From Rhodococcus sp. 1168 (lineage in GTDB: Bacteria > Actinomycetota > Actinomycetes > Mycobacteriales > Mycobacteriaceae): DNA of 64,000 nt. The stretch lies in assembly GCF_002091955.1 (NCBI RefSeq), contig NZ_MKKY01000076.1:1-64000 (forward strand). The letters run 5' to 3'. A program made the position numbers and the translations under genes. The notes beneath the pieces were generated by a model that saw nothing but the letters and a program-made list of their open reading frames with translations, had not been told where the DNA came from and did no database searches. Shown here one piece after another: positions 40,816-49,829 of the stretch. Every line of letters starts with the position of its first letter. The first letter of the stretch is position 1.

Positions 40816-42765
40816 TCACGTCGATGCGAGGTTCTTCGCCGCTCGCTCCCCCTCGCGTATCGCGGAATCCAGTCGGCGAGGTGTGACGGCGTCGCCAATG
40901 CGCACGACCGCAAGCCCTTCGCCCTTCAGTTCGTTCCACAGTGAATCTTCCGGGTTCTGATGGAGCGAGCAGACGATCCAATCGAACCGATGGTTCGCTG
41001 TCACCCCGGTGGGGTGATGGAGCAGCGAAATGTCGAGGCCGGCGCGTAGCTGGACCGGGACGACATCGGTCAGGCAGGTGATCGACTGTTCGTGTGCGCG
41101 CCGCCGCCACCCTTCCATGTCCAGCGTGAGCCCGAGATCCTGCCCGACGACCATCCCCGGCGTGCATACCGTCACCTGACAGCCGCGCTCGGCCAGAAAT
41201 TCGGCCGTCGACGTCGCTTGGTGGAAACTCAGTTCGTCGACGATCAGGACGCGACCTGACAGTGCCGCCGTGCCGTCGAGGACCTCACGGACGTCGACGA
41301 CATGATCGTGGGCACCTGCCCACTCCGGGCGCACCGGGTTTGCCCCGGTCGCGATCACCACAACGTTCGGCTTCTGCGTCAGAACGAGCATTCTGTCGAC
41401 CTCCACGCCCGTTCGAATTTTCACTCCGCGTGCGCGGCATTCGGCTTCGAGAACATCGACGACTCCGGCGAATTCGGCGCGATGGGGAGCCCGTCCTGCG
41501 GTCCGGACCTGTCCCCCGGTCTGTGGCTGGCGTTCGTACAACGTGACGTCGTGCCCTGCATGGGCAGCACTCGATGCCGCCTGCAGTCCTGCCGGTCCAC
41601 CGCCGACGATCAGGACTGTCCGTCTCGATGCGGGCAACGCCGACACTGCTAGTAACTCTCTTCCGGCGCTTGGGTTTACGACGCACTCCAGTGCGGCGTT
41701 CATCCCGACGCGTCCGATGCAGTCCTGATTGCAGGACAGACAGGTGTGGACTTCACGTGCACGGCCTTCACGGGCCTTGTTCGCGAACTCAGGGTCTGCA
41801 ATATGGCCACGAACGATTCCGACCAGATCGCACACACCGTCGGCGAGAGCTTGCTCGGCCATCTCCGGCGTGGTGAATCGTCCGACCCCGATCACCGGCA
41901 ACGACACCCGCTCTCGGATCGCGCTGGGCACGAAGTTCGCGTAACCATGGGGCGTTGCCATCGATGCCTCGATCAGGTGGAGCGTCGAGGTCGCCACGCC
42001 GATTGCGGTATTGATGTAATCGACCGAACCGGTTCGTTCGACGAGGACAGCGGTGTCCACGGCTTCGTCCAGACGGATACCCCCCTCGATGTATTCCTGC
42101 CCGCTCAGCCTCACTCCAACGATCATCTCGGGCCCCAGAGCGGCGCGGACTGCCGAGACAACCTCCACCAAGAATCGAGCTCGCCCGGCGAGGTCACCCC
42201 CGTATTCGTCGGTGCGATGGTTCGTCGCGCGCGCCAGGAACATTCGGATCAACGAGGACTGTGAACACTGTAGCTCCACGCCGTCGAATCCGCCGTCCCT
42301 GCAATGCTCGGCGACCCGCACATATCCGTCTACCAACTCGCCGATCTCGACCCGGTCGAGGGAATGTGGTACCTCTCGAAAGAGCGGATCGGGGACGGCG
42401 CTGGGTGCGAGGACCGAACGCCCCGAATACATTCCCGACGACTGTCCACCATTGTGGTTGACCTGCGCCAGAACGAGCGCACCGTGCGCGTGTACGGCGT
42501 CGGTGATCGCGCGATATCGAGGTATCACCGCTGGGCGATATCCTTGAATCATCTTCTCGTACGGCTGATCCGACGGGTGGGTGGACTGTTCCTCGACGAT
42601 GATCAATCCAGCCCCGCCCGCGGCACGAGCTGCGTAATAGGCGGCGTGGCGATCCGTCGGGAGGCCGTTCTCGGCGAAGTTGGTCAGATGTGCAGCGAAG
42701 ACAACTCGGTTCCGCAGCGTCGACCGACCGATGTCGAGAGGGGTGAACAGCCGCGGATAGTTCAT
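40816..42765 (-). CDS. Mycofactocin system FadH/OYE family oxidoreductase 2
   Basis: A 649-residue iron-sulfur flavoprotein of the 2,4-dienoyl-CoA reductase (FadH) type. The order is an N-terminal FMN/OYE barrel (about 1-340), a Cys cluster (CLSCNQDCIGRVG) for a 4Fe-4S centre, and an FAD/NAD(P) domain starting VLIVGGGPAGLQAA. The active-site segment reads VELQCSQSSLIRMFLA where E. coli FadH has a Tyr donor before LI, so the Tyr is Ser. This pair of enzymes is a known mycofactocin neighbour but its substrate is not known. The ATG overlaps the stop of the upstream paralog. Confidence 0.9.
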   Translation of the reverse strand: MNYPRLFTPLDIGRSTLRNRVVFAAHLTNFAENGLPTDRHAAYYAARAAGGAGLIIVEEQSTHPSDQPYEKMIQGYRPAVIPRYRAITDAVHAHGALVLAQVNHNGGQSSGMYSGRSVLAPSAVPDPLFREVPHSLDRVEIGELVDGYVRVAEHCRDGGFDGVELQCSQSSLIRMFLARATNHRTDEYGGDLAGRARFLVEVVSAVRAALGPEMIVGVRLSGQEYIEGGIRLDEAVDTAVLVERTGSVDYINTAIGVATSTLHLIEASMATPHGYANFVPSAIRERVSLPVIGVGRFTTPEMAEQALADGVCDLVGIVRGHIADPEFANKAREGRAREVHTCLSCNQDCIGRVGMNAALECVVNPSAGRELLAVSALPASRRTVLIVGGGPAGLQAASSAAHAGHDVTLYERQPQTGGQVRTAGRAPHRAEFAGVVDVLEAECRARGVKIRTGVEVDRMLVLTQKPNVVVIATGANPVRPEWAGAHDHVVDVREVLDGTAALSGRVLIVDELSFHQATSTAEFLAERGCQVTVCTPGMVVGQDLGLTLDMEGWRRRAHEQSITCLTDVVPVQLRAGLDISLLHHPTGVTANHRFDWIVCSLHQNPEDSLWNELKGEGLAVVRIGDAVTPRRLDSAIREGERAAKNLAST

Positions 42766-44642
42766 CGGACAGACCCCGTGGGCTTGTGCACTCCGGCGTC
42801 GTACCCGTCTCGAATGGCCTCGGCAGCAGAACGAGGTGCGACGCAGTCCCCTATCGTCATTCGCCTCGGACCGTGCAAGGAATCCTCAGCAGAGCGATGC
42901 GAGCAGTCCACCACCACCGCGCATTCGATCATGCGCCGCTGCCCGGTGTGGACGTCCTCGACCTCGGCGCCGTCGTCGCCGACCCGCAGAATTTTTGACA
43001 GTAGATGACGCTGGACGCCCGCGCGCTGCAATCGAACGTTGGCCGGAGCGAGGTCACCGGACAAGGAAAGGTGTCGGCCGATGATTTGGTCGACTGTCAC
43101 CACGGAAACGTCCCTACCTGCTTTTGCAAAGCGCTCTGCCAGTGCGACAGCCACGGGACCACCGACCGGATCCCATATGACAACGGGCCCCTCGCCGAGC
43201 GCGGCACCTTCCAGAACAACTCCGGAATCGAGGTAGTGCACGCCTGGTGCCACCTCGAACGATCGTGGCCGCGGCACACTACCGGTCGCAAGAACGACAT
43301 CCGTTCCTGCCTCGAGATCGCTGGGTCCGATCTCGACCCCGGTCACGATATCGACCCCGAGATGGACGCACTCGGCCGCGAGCCAATCGGTCAACGCCTC
43401 CCCAGCGCTCGTGAGCGAAAACATGCCCCCCAGCACGGGTTTACGCTCGTACAAGGTGACCGTCCGACCCCGCAAAGCCAATACCCGCGCTGCTTCGAGA
43501 CCAGCGGGGCCACCTCCCACCACCAACACAGTGCCTGCGCCGTCCGGCTCCGGGTCATCGCCTGCTCGTCCGATGCACGCCACGGTCGGGTTACGCGGAT
43601 CCCGAACCAGACAGGTCTGATTGCACAGGATGCACGGCCGCGGGCTCGCACCGGCACGCGACTTCGATACCAGATCGGGATCGGCAATCATCGCTCGTGT
43701 CATCTCGATGATGTCCGCAACACCCTCGGAGAGTGCGGCTTCGGCCATCACCGTGTCGACGATGCTGCCCTGCAACACAACGGGAACCATGCCGTCGACG
43801 GAGTCCGATACCGATCGGCACAGGTCGAGGTTGAACCCGGGCTCGGTGTGGAAGTCCGGGCGATAGGAGGACATGGCCATCGCCCCACCTCGAACGACGG
43901 TAAGCAGATCGAGTTCCGGCGCGATCTCGCGGGCGATGTCGGCACCGATCGCGGGAGTGATACCCGCCCACGGCGCTCCCTCGTCACAGCTCAGCCGCAG
44001 CGCGACAATGCGATTCGACCCGAGCTCGGCCCGCACTGCGGCAATCACGTTTCGTACGAACAGCATTCGATCGGTGCCGTATTCGTCTTCTCGCAGATTG
44101 GTCAGACCGGAGAGGAACTGCCGTATCAAACTCGACGGGCCTGCATCGAGTTCGACGCCGTCGACGTCGGCAGCGGCAGCAACGCGAGCAGCGGCAGCGA
44201 ACCCGTCCACCGCGGCACGGATGTGTTCCGACTCCATCTCCATCGGCAACTCACGCGAAGCCACGTCTGCGACGTGCGACGGCCCCCACAGTGCTTCCCG
44301 CGAGTACGCAGGCGAGCCTTGGGATCCGGTGTGAGTCAGGCCTGCCAGAACGAGCGTTCCGTTCGGTCTGCACGCGTCGACCACAGCCTGCCAACCGGGC
44401 CCGCACTCCGACGCCAGCGGCGCTCGCTCGTACGGCCAGTCCGACCGATGCACCGACGCATTCTCGGTGACGATGATCCCGGCACCCGCCCTACGGCGGT
44501 AGTACTCGACCAGTTCCGGCGAGAAAGCCCGGCCGTCAGCAAGATTGGTTTCGTGCGGGCCGAACATCACTCGACTGGCAGCCGACCGTCCACCGAGGAC
44601 GATCGGCTGCGTCAGCAGAGTCACCTCTCTACTCTGCACCAA
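42762..44642 (-). CDS. Mycofactocin system FadH/OYE family oxidoreductase 1
   Basis: A 626-residue paralog of the preceding protein, with the same barrel, Cys cluster (CILCNQTCLVRDP) and FAD domain (VLVVGGGPAGLEAARVLALRG). The helix that normally carries the catalytic Tyr reads VELDAGPSSLIRQFLSG, again Ser. A His in LAGLTHTGSQ is kept. The frame opens at TTG 44642 or GTG 44639 (GGAAG is five bases before the GTG), both overlapping the mftD 3' end; GTG 44624 is a third possibility. It is coupled to mftD and to oxidoreductase 2. Confidence 0.9.
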   Translation of the reverse strand: MVQSREVTLLTQPIVLGGRSAASRVMFGPHETNLADGRAFSPELVEYYRRRAGAGIIVTENASVHRSDWPYERAPLASECGPGWQAVVDACRPNGTLVLAGLTHTGSQGSPAYSREALWGPSHVADVASRELPMEMESEHIRAAVDGFAAAARVAAAADVDGVELDAGPSSLIRQFLSGLTNLREDEYGTDRMLFVRNVIAAVRAELGSNRIVALRLSCDEGAPWAGITPAIGADIAREIAPELDLLTVVRGGAMAMSSYRPDFHTEPGFNLDLCRSVSDSVDGMVPVVLQGSIVDTVMAEAALSEGVADIIEMTRAMIADPDLVSKSRAGASPRPCILCNQTCLVRDPRNPTVACIGRAGDDPEPDGAGTVLVVGGGPAGLEAARVLALRGRTVTLYERKPVLGGMFSLTSAGEALTDWLAAECVHLGVDIVTGVEIGPSDLEAGTDVVLATGSVPRPRSFEVAPGVHYLDSGVVLEGAALGEGPVVIWDPVGGPVAVALAERFAKAGRDVSVVTVDQIIGRHLSLSGDLAPANVRLQRAGVQRHLLSKILRVGDDGAEVEDVHTGQRRMIECAVVVDCSHRSAEDSLHGPRRMTIGDCVAPRSAAEAIRDGYDAGVHKPTGSVR

Positions 44643-45807
44643 GCTTCCGGTCGAATCCCAACGGCATGACGACGTCCGATGCGGTCAGGTCGTGGACGGA
44701 GGAGTGTCCGAGTCCGAGAACAGCGGAGTCGACGCCGCCCCGCAGAATATCGAGAACGTTCTCCACGCCGGCCTGACCGTTCGCTGAAAGACCCCACAGG
44801 TACGCCCGGCCGATCATGACAGCACGAGCACCGAGTGCAAGTGCTTTGACAACGTCGCTTCCGCGACGGATGCCGCCGTCGAGAGTGATCTCGATCTGAT
44901 CGCCCACTGCCTCGGCGATCGCAGGCAGCGCGCGGATCGGCGCGGGAGTGCCATCGAGGTTGTTGCCACCATGGTTGGACACCGAGATGGCGGTGACTCC
45001 GGCGTCGACTGCCTTCTTGGCGTCATCGACACGCATGACTCCCTTGAGCATGAACGGCCCGCCCCACTGCTCACGTAGCCAAGCGACGTCCTCCCAGGTC
45101 GGCAACGGGGTACCCATCCACTCGCCGTATGCACCGAAGAATGTGGGCGCAGTACCCCCGGGTGGGGTCAGGTTCGGCGTCGACAGGTCGGGAATTTTTC
45201 CAGTTTTCGCGAACTCCCACAACCATTTCGGACGCGTGATGCCTTCGGGAGCGAACTGCCACATCGCCTTGAGGTCCATCTTTTCCGGGATCGACGGACT
45301 GCCCCAGTCGCGCCCGTTCGAGAATGACCAGTCCAGCGTCATGATCAATCCGACCGCGCCGGCCGCACGTGCCCGCTCCATGCGCTGAAGCAGAACCTCG
45401 CGCGAGCCGACCCAATACATCTGGAAGAACGTCTGCGGGTTCACTGCCGCGACCTCTTCGATGGACTTGCTCGCAAAGGAGGACAATCCGACCGGGATTC
45501 CGCGAGCGGCTGCGGCACGGGCCACGGCGACCTCGCCTTCCGGGTGCACGGCCTGCACACCCGTCGGCGAGATCATGACCGGAAACGAGAGTGGTTGTCC
45601 CATGACCGTTGTCGACAGATCGCGTTTGTCCGACAACCCGGCAACATGCGGCGCGAAGCCGAGCTCACCGAATGCCGCCGTGTTGTCGTCGACGGTGATG
45701 CCCCGCTCCGAGCCCGCCACCAGTGCGGCGTACACGGATTTCGGAAGGCGTTTCTTGGCACGCCGTTGCGCCTCGGCAACGGTCTCGAACCACGCACTCT
45801 TGGCCAT
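44629..45807 (-). CDS. mftD: Mycofactocin biosynthesis dehydrogenase MftD
   Basis: A 392-residue FMN-dependent enzyme of the L-lactate dehydrogenase/glycolate oxidase family. It oxidises AHDP to the alpha-keto amide PMFT, the redox-active core of mycofactocin. Seen here are the FMN-binding stretches SNHGGNNLDGTPAPI (with the catalytic His), LDGGIRRGSDVVKALALGA and FPVMISPTGVQAVHPEGE. It starts 12 bp after the mftC stop and runs into the OYE-type gene, forming one mftA-B-C-D-OYE transcript. Confidence 0.95.
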   Translation of the reverse strand: MAKSAWFETVAEAQRRAKKRLPKSVYAALVAGSERGITVDDNTAAFGELGFAPHVAGLSDKRDLSTTVMGQPLSFPVMISPTGVQAVHPEGEVAVARAAAARGIPVGLSSFASKSIEEVAAVNPQTFFQMYWVGSREVLLQRMERARAAGAVGLIMTLDWSFSNGRDWGSPSIPEKMDLKAMWQFAPEGITRPKWLWEFAKTGKIPDLSTPNLTPPGGTAPTFFGAYGEWMGTPLPTWEDVAWLREQWGGPFMLKGVMRVDDAKKAVDAGVTAISVSNHGGNNLDGTPAPIRALPAIAEAVGDQIEITLDGGIRRGSDVVKALALGARAVMIGRAYLWGLSANGQAGVENVLDILRGGVDSAVLGLGHSSVHDLTASDVVMPLGFDRKLGAE

Positions 45808-45819
45808 AGCTATATGTTC

Positions 45820-47070
45820 CTATTCCATTCCTGCGAGAGGATTCTCGTCGCAGATCTTGGCCGGTGGCCGCATCATCAAGGTGAGCGGAACCGACGCTCT
45901 CGGTGTCTTGCGCTGCCCGGTGCGGGAGTGGTCGACGCTGGACTTGGGGATTTCTCCCGCTGCGGCCAACGCCATCTCTCCGTTGCCGATCACGCATTCG
46001 GGGTCAGGGCCGTCCATGGGGAGGCCGGTGAAGAACTTTGCTGCCATGCAGCCACCGCGGCACGAATCGAAATGTGCGCACTTGGTACACGCACCGGAGG
46101 TTTGCGGGGACCGCAGTTCCTGGAACAATTCAGATGTCTGCCAGACGGTTTGGAAACCGCCCATAGCCGCAGATGTCGCTGTCGCGGGACGCGCATCGCG
46201 GACGATGTTTCCGGCGAGGAAGTTCTCGTGGATAGCGAACGGGCAGGCATAGACGTCGCCGATCGGATCGATCAAGCACACCACTCGCCCAGCGCCGCAC
46301 AGGTTCAAGCCTGGTAGCGCGTCTCCGAAGGCAGAGAGGTGAAAGAACGAGTCTCCGGTCAAGACACCCTCGCCATTCGCGACCAGCCAGTCGTACAACT
46401 CTCGCTGTTGGCCGGCCGTGGGATGCAAATCGTCCCACACATCGGCGCCCCGGCCCGACGGACGTAGCCGCGTGATCCGAAGTGTCGCACCGTAGTTGTC
46501 CGCCAATGCCTTGAACGTATCGAGCTGCGAGACATTGTGGCGGGTGACGACTACAGAGATCTTCGCGTCCTTGAACCCCGCCTCCTGCAGGTTCTCGAGG
46601 GCGCGGATCGCCATGTCGAAGGATCCGGGTCCGCGAACTGCATCGTTGACCTCCGCAGTGGCGCCGTCGATGGAAATCTGCACATCGACGTAGTCGGATG
46701 CGGCCAGGCGGGCAGCGACCTTCTTGTCGATCTTGACACCGTTGGTGGAGAACTTCACGCCGACCTGATGGGCCGTCGCGTAGTCCACGAGTTCCCAGAA
46801 ATCGCTTCGAACCGTCGGCTCACCGCCACCGATATTGACGTAGAAGACCTGCATCTTCTGCAACTCGTCGATGATCGACTTGCACTGCTCGGTGGAGAGC
46901 TCGTTGGGGTCACGCCGGCCGGATGAGGACAGGCAGTGAACGCAAGACAGGTTGCAGGCGTAGGTCAGTTCCCACGTCAGACAGATGGGCGCGTCGAGTC
47001 CGAGTTCGAACTGATCGACCAGTTTGCCGACCGCAGGGGGCGGCGCAGGCCTTTCAAGCATGGAGGTCAT
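45820..47070 (-). CDS. mftC: Mycofactocin radical SAM maturase MftC
   Basis: A 416-residue radical SAM enzyme with a SPASM extension. The first cluster motif is CNLSCVHC (about residues 39-46), and the C-terminal Cys-rich SPASM part includes CLIDPIGDVYACPF and CTKCAHFDSCRGGC. It decarboxylates and cross-links the C-terminal Val-Tyr of MftA. The ATG at 47070 has AGAGGA seven bases upstream. It lies 86 bp after mftB and 12 bp before mftD. Confidence 0.96.
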   Translation of the reverse strand: MTSMLERPAPPPAVGKLVDQFELGLDAPICLTWELTYACNLSCVHCLSSSGRRDPNELSTEQCKSIIDELQKMQVFYVNIGGGEPTVRSDFWELVDYATAHQVGVKFSTNGVKIDKKVAARLAASDYVDVQISIDGATAEVNDAVRGPGSFDMAIRALENLQEAGFKDAKISVVVTRHNVSQLDTFKALADNYGATLRITRLRPSGRGADVWDDLHPTAGQQRELYDWLVANGEGVLTGDSFFHLSAFGDALPGLNLCGAGRVVCLIDPIGDVYACPFAIHENFLAGNIVRDARPATATSAAMGGFQTVWQTSELFQELRSPQTSGACTKCAHFDSCRGGCMAAKFFTGLPMDGPDPECVIGNGEMALAAAGEIPKSSVDHSRTGQRKTPRASVPLTLMMRPPAKICDENPLAGME

Positions 47071-47156
47071 CGGGTTGTCCTCTTCGGTATGGGGTGTGGC
47101 GAGACGATGGAAGGGGCTGCTTCCGGCGTGCTCGAGTTCTCTGCAGCGTTGGTGAA

Positions 47157-47459
47157 TCAGGCGTCGATGCGGACGATCATGTGCGAACTGACCAGCGTCG
47201 CGAGGGCGCGCGTGTACTGGGGCACTGCCGACTCTGTGATTCCTGCGGCCGTGATCGCGGACCGCAAGTCAGAATGATCGGGTAGCGATTCGATGATCGT
47301 CACGATCGTCCGGTTCTTGAGAAATGAGAGTTTGCGTGTCCCGAAATGGTAGAGCAGCGCCCCGAACGACTCGGGACGCAGCGCCACCTGCGGGTGAAGG
47401 GCCCATCGAGCATCCAGGTCCAGAGCCGCTTCCTGGGACGACTTCACTGGTGCGGACAT
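47157..47459 (-). CDS. mftB: Mycofactocin chaperone MftB (peptide-recognition RRE protein)
   Basis: A 100-residue PqqD-like protein that binds the MftA leader and presents it to MftC. The typical segments ALHPQVALRPESFGALLYHF and LSFLKNRTIVTIIESLPDH are present. The ATG begins one base after the mftA TGA, so translation is coupled. Confidence 0.94.
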   Translation of the reverse strand: MSAPVKSSQEAALDLDARWALHPQVALRPESFGALLYHFGTRKLSFLKNRTIVTIIESLPDHSDLRSAITAAGITESAVPQYTRALATLVSSHMIVRIDA

Positions 47460-47460
47460 G

Positions 47461-47574
47461 TCAGTAGACGCCGCACATGCCGTCGATGGAAACCTCTTCG
47501 ACGAGGGATTCTTCGACGAGATCGGTCTCGATCACTGCGGCGTTGACAACGTCGGTCTTCGCGTTCTGGGACAT
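47461..47574 (-). CDS. mftA: Mycofactocin precursor peptide MftA
   Basis: A 37-residue peptide too short for ordinary gene finders. It ends in the conserved core IDGMCGVY followed by the stop, where the terminal Val-Tyr becomes the redox cofactor core after MftC and MftE processing. The acidic leader ([12 protein letters not shown]) is the MftB-recognised part. ATG at 47574 has GGAGG eight bases upstream. It is the first gene of the mftA-B-C-D operon, divergent from mftR. Confidence 0.96.
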   Translation of the reverse strand: MSQNAKTDVVNAAVIETDLVEESLVEEVSIDGMCGVY

Positions 47575-47595
47575 CGCTTACCTCCAGGTGTAAAT

Positions 47596-47612
47596 ATGTG
47601 GATCCGCCACAT
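47596..47612. promoter_or_regulatory. Palindrome in the mftA-mftR intergenic region
   Basis: ATGTGG-ATCCG-CCACAT has perfect 6-bp arms. It lies 21 bp upstream of the mftA start, in the 111-bp divergent spacer, and is the best candidate for an MftR operator. Confidence 0.55.
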
Positions 47613-47624
47613 CCGGTGCTGAAC

Positions 47625-47638
47625 GTGACTTGATTCAC
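47625..47638. promoter_or_regulatory. Second, imperfect palindrome in the mftA-mftR spacer
   Basis: GTGACTTGATTCAC has matching outer GTGA/TCAC arms and an imperfect centre, 48 bp upstream of the mftR start. It could be a second regulator half-site pair or overlap a -35 element. Confidence 0.35.
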
Positions 47639-47685
47639 TACAATAATGGCATCGAGTGCAGAATGACACCAATCGGAGAGAAAAA

Positions 47686-48324
47686 GTGGAAAGCCGTACG
47701 AAACTGGCCAGCCGGGTAGGTCGACGCCCATCCACAACGAGGGGTGAGATCAGCGATCTCGGTATCGAACTCTTCGCTCGGAACGGGTTCGACGAAACCA
47801 GCGTGGACGAGATCGCCGAAGCCGCCGGCATCGCGCGCCGCACGTTCTTTCGATACTTCCCATCGAAGAACGCCGTCCCGTGGGGGGACTTCGACGAACA
47901 ACTCGGTGCACTTCGTAGCCTTCTTGCAGCACTCCCCCATGACATCTTGCTCGCCGACGGGATCCGCTCGGCGCTTCTGCAATTCAACACTTTCCCCGAG
48001 GACGAACGCGCGGTTCATCGCCAACGCATGGAGTTGATTCTGCGAAATCCTGCGCTCCAGGGATACTCGATGCTCATGTACGAGGGTTGGCGGGGTGTCA
48101 TCACCGAATACGTGGCGGCGCGAACGAATTCGAACGCAACCGATCACTTTCCCCGAACGGTTGGCTGGCTGGTTCTCGGTGTGGCAATGTCTGCATACGA
48201 GCAGTGGCTCACCGATGAGACACTCGACCTCGCCGAGCTTTTGTCCGACGGCACCAGAACGCTGTATTCCGGCATTCCCAGCACTCCGACGGTTTCGAGC
48301 ACTTACGCGAAAGAATCGACATGA
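47686..48324 (+). CDS. mftR: Mycofactocin TetR-family regulator MftR
   Basis: A 212-residue TetR protein divergent from mftA, the position and family of MftR. The helix-turn-helix reads TSVDEIAEAAGIARRTFFRYFPSKNA and the C-terminal part is the helical ligand domain. In mycobacteria MftR represses mft genes and responds to long-chain acyl-CoA. GTG 47686 is chosen because GGAGAG precedes it by five bases; GTG 47656 in the same frame has no such site. It overlaps mftM by four bases. Confidence 0.93.
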   Translation: MESRTKLASRVGRRPSTTRGEISDLGIELFARNGFDETSVDEIAEAAGIARRTFFRYFPSKNAVPWGDFDEQLGALRSLLAALPHDILLADGIRSALLQFNTFPEDERAVHRQRMELILRNPALQGYSMLMYEGWRGVITEYVAARTNSNATDHFPRTVGWLVLGVAMSAYEQWLTDETLDLAELLSDGTRTLYSGIPSTPTVSSTYAKEST

Positions 48325-49157
48325 CCGAACTAGACGCCCTCGCGCCCAGCGTTCCAGGTTCGTGGACACATGAAAATACGACCGTCGCGTTCACCCAGCA
48401 GGCGGCCCCCGGCCACATCGGCGTGACGCGCCACGGCAACGCGGTGGACGTGCGCCACGGACTGAGCTCGAAGCACATCAGCGAAAGACTGGTCCGGGAG
48501 ATCACCGCACACGCAATCGACGCCGACCTGTCTCAGCGGGAGTTCGAACTGGTGATGGTCGGCCTCGTTCGATCCACCGTCACCGATCCGGTCGAAGCAT
48601 GGTCCACGTACTACCGAAACTCGCTCGACGAATTGCTATCGGGAGCTGCAGATTTCGCGTCCATTCACCAGCGCGCAGAATCCCTGGTGATCGGTTCCGT
48701 TCTGGATCTGGGTTCGTGTTTCGGATTCTTTCCACTCCGCCTTGCATTGAGCGGACATACCGTGACCGCCACCGATCTGTCGGCCGGCACCATGCGCCTA
48801 CTCGATACCGTGGCGCCACACCTCGGCGTCACCATCGAGACGCTCATCTGTGACGCTGCCGATGTTCCACTCGCGGACAACAGCGTCGACACGGTGACGG
48901 CCTTGCACCTCCTCGAGCACGTGGACGCAGATATCGGCACGCGAATCATCGACGAGGCCTTACGCATCGCACGGAAGAGAGTGGTCATCGCTGTACCTTT
49001 CGAAGATATGGCCACCGCCTGCCATGGCCACGTCCGCACCTTCGACGAGGCAGCTTTGATCGAACTAGGACGATCTACCGATACCGCTTTCGACGTTGCC
49101 GAGTTCCACGGCGGGTGGTTGGTTCTGGACAAAACATCGGTTCCGCTCCCGGCATGA
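48321..49157 (+). CDS. mftM: Mycofactocin oligosaccharide methyltransferase MftM
   Basis: A 278-residue SAM-dependent methyltransferase. The class I motif I is VLDLGSCFGFFPLRLALSG (about residues 126-144), followed by TATDLSAGTM and CDAADVPLADNSVDTVTALH. It is coupled to mftR through ATGA. MftM in mycobacteria 2-O-methylates the second glucose of the mycofactocin glycan; I assign this by the family look and the mftR-linked position. It is convergent with the two-component response regulator gene 21 bp away. Confidence 0.88.
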   Translation: MTELDALAPSVPGSWTHENTTVAFTQQAAPGHIGVTRHGNAVDVRHGLSSKHISERLVREITAHAIDADLSQREFELVMVGLVRSTVTDPVEAWSTYYRNSLDELLSGAADFASIHQRAESLVIGSVLDLGSCFGFFPLRLALSGHTVTATDLSAGTMRLLDTVAPHLGVTIETLICDAADVPLADNSVDTVTALHLLEHVDADIGTRIIDEALRIARKRVVIAVPFEDMATACHGHVRTFDEAALIELGRSTDTAFDVAEFHGGWLVLDKTSVPLPA

Positions 49158-49178
49158 GCCGATGCACCGCACCGAACC

Positions 49179-49829
49179 TCAGATCAGCCCTTGCTTGCTG
49201 GCGGCGTAGACCGCCTCGGCGCGACGGCTGACACCGAGTTTGCGCATCAGGTTGCTGACATGAAATTTGACCGTTGTCGCCGAGATGAACAGCTTGGTAC
49301 CGATACTGTTGTTGGACAATCCAGTTGCCAGTAGACGCAGAACCTCGAGTTCACGATCGGTCAGCCTCTCGACGCTCGACCCTTGCCCGTTGAGAGATCG
49401 AACAACTGCAGACGCACTCCGGGAATCGAATGCACTTTCGCCTCGTGAGACCGCCCGGATGGCACGAACGAGCTCGGTAGTGTCGACATCTTTGACAACG
49501 TATCCACGCGCGCCCGCGTGCACTGCCTCCACGACCAGTCGGTCGTCGAGAAAGGTGGTCAGCACCAGGAGACCGATGCCGGGGTGCGCCCCCGACAGTT
49601 GCGCACACAGCGCGAGGCCCTCGTAGTCCGAACTCGCCGACAACTTCAGGTCCATCAGCACGATGTCCGGTTCGACCCGATCCACCACCGCAAGACCTTC
49701 GCCCCTCGACGACGCTTCTCCGACGATGGTCAAATCCGGTTCACGTTCCAACACGGACCTGAGGCCGTCGCGCAGAATGGCGTGATCGTCGACCAGCACG
49801 ATACGAACGACGTCGGTGTGTACGGTCAC
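49179..49829 (-). CDS. Two-component response regulator, LuxR type (MnoR-like)
   Basis: A 216-residue NarL/LuxR-type regulator. The receiver has the acidic pair in VDDHAILRD, the phospho-acceptor Asp in IVLMDLKL and Lys in GYVVKD; the C-terminal helix-turn-helix reads LTDRELEVLRLLATGLSNN. It overlaps its sensor kinase gene by four bases. The order sensor-regulator downstream of an iron alcohol dehydrogenase and Mno matches the M. smegmatis mnoSR locus, where the system controls methanol and propanediol oxidation. It is the best candidate binder of the shared palindrome at 52501 and 56600. Confidence 0.88.
   Translation of the reverse strand: MTVHTDVVRIVLVDDHAILRDGLRSVLEREPDLTIVGEASSRGEGLAVVDRVEPDIVLMDLKLSASSDYEGLALCAQLSGAHPGIGLLVLTTFLDDRLVVEAVHAGARGYVVKDVDTTELVRAIRAVSRGESAFDSRSASAVVRSLNGQGSSVERLTDRELEVLRLLATGLSNNSIGTKLFISATTVKFHVSNLMRKLGVSRRAEAVYAASKQGLI

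Noticed and set aside
43005-44669. Plus-strand open frame of 554 codons
   Set aside because: Opposite the FadH/OYE oxidoreductase 1, with no family resemblance.
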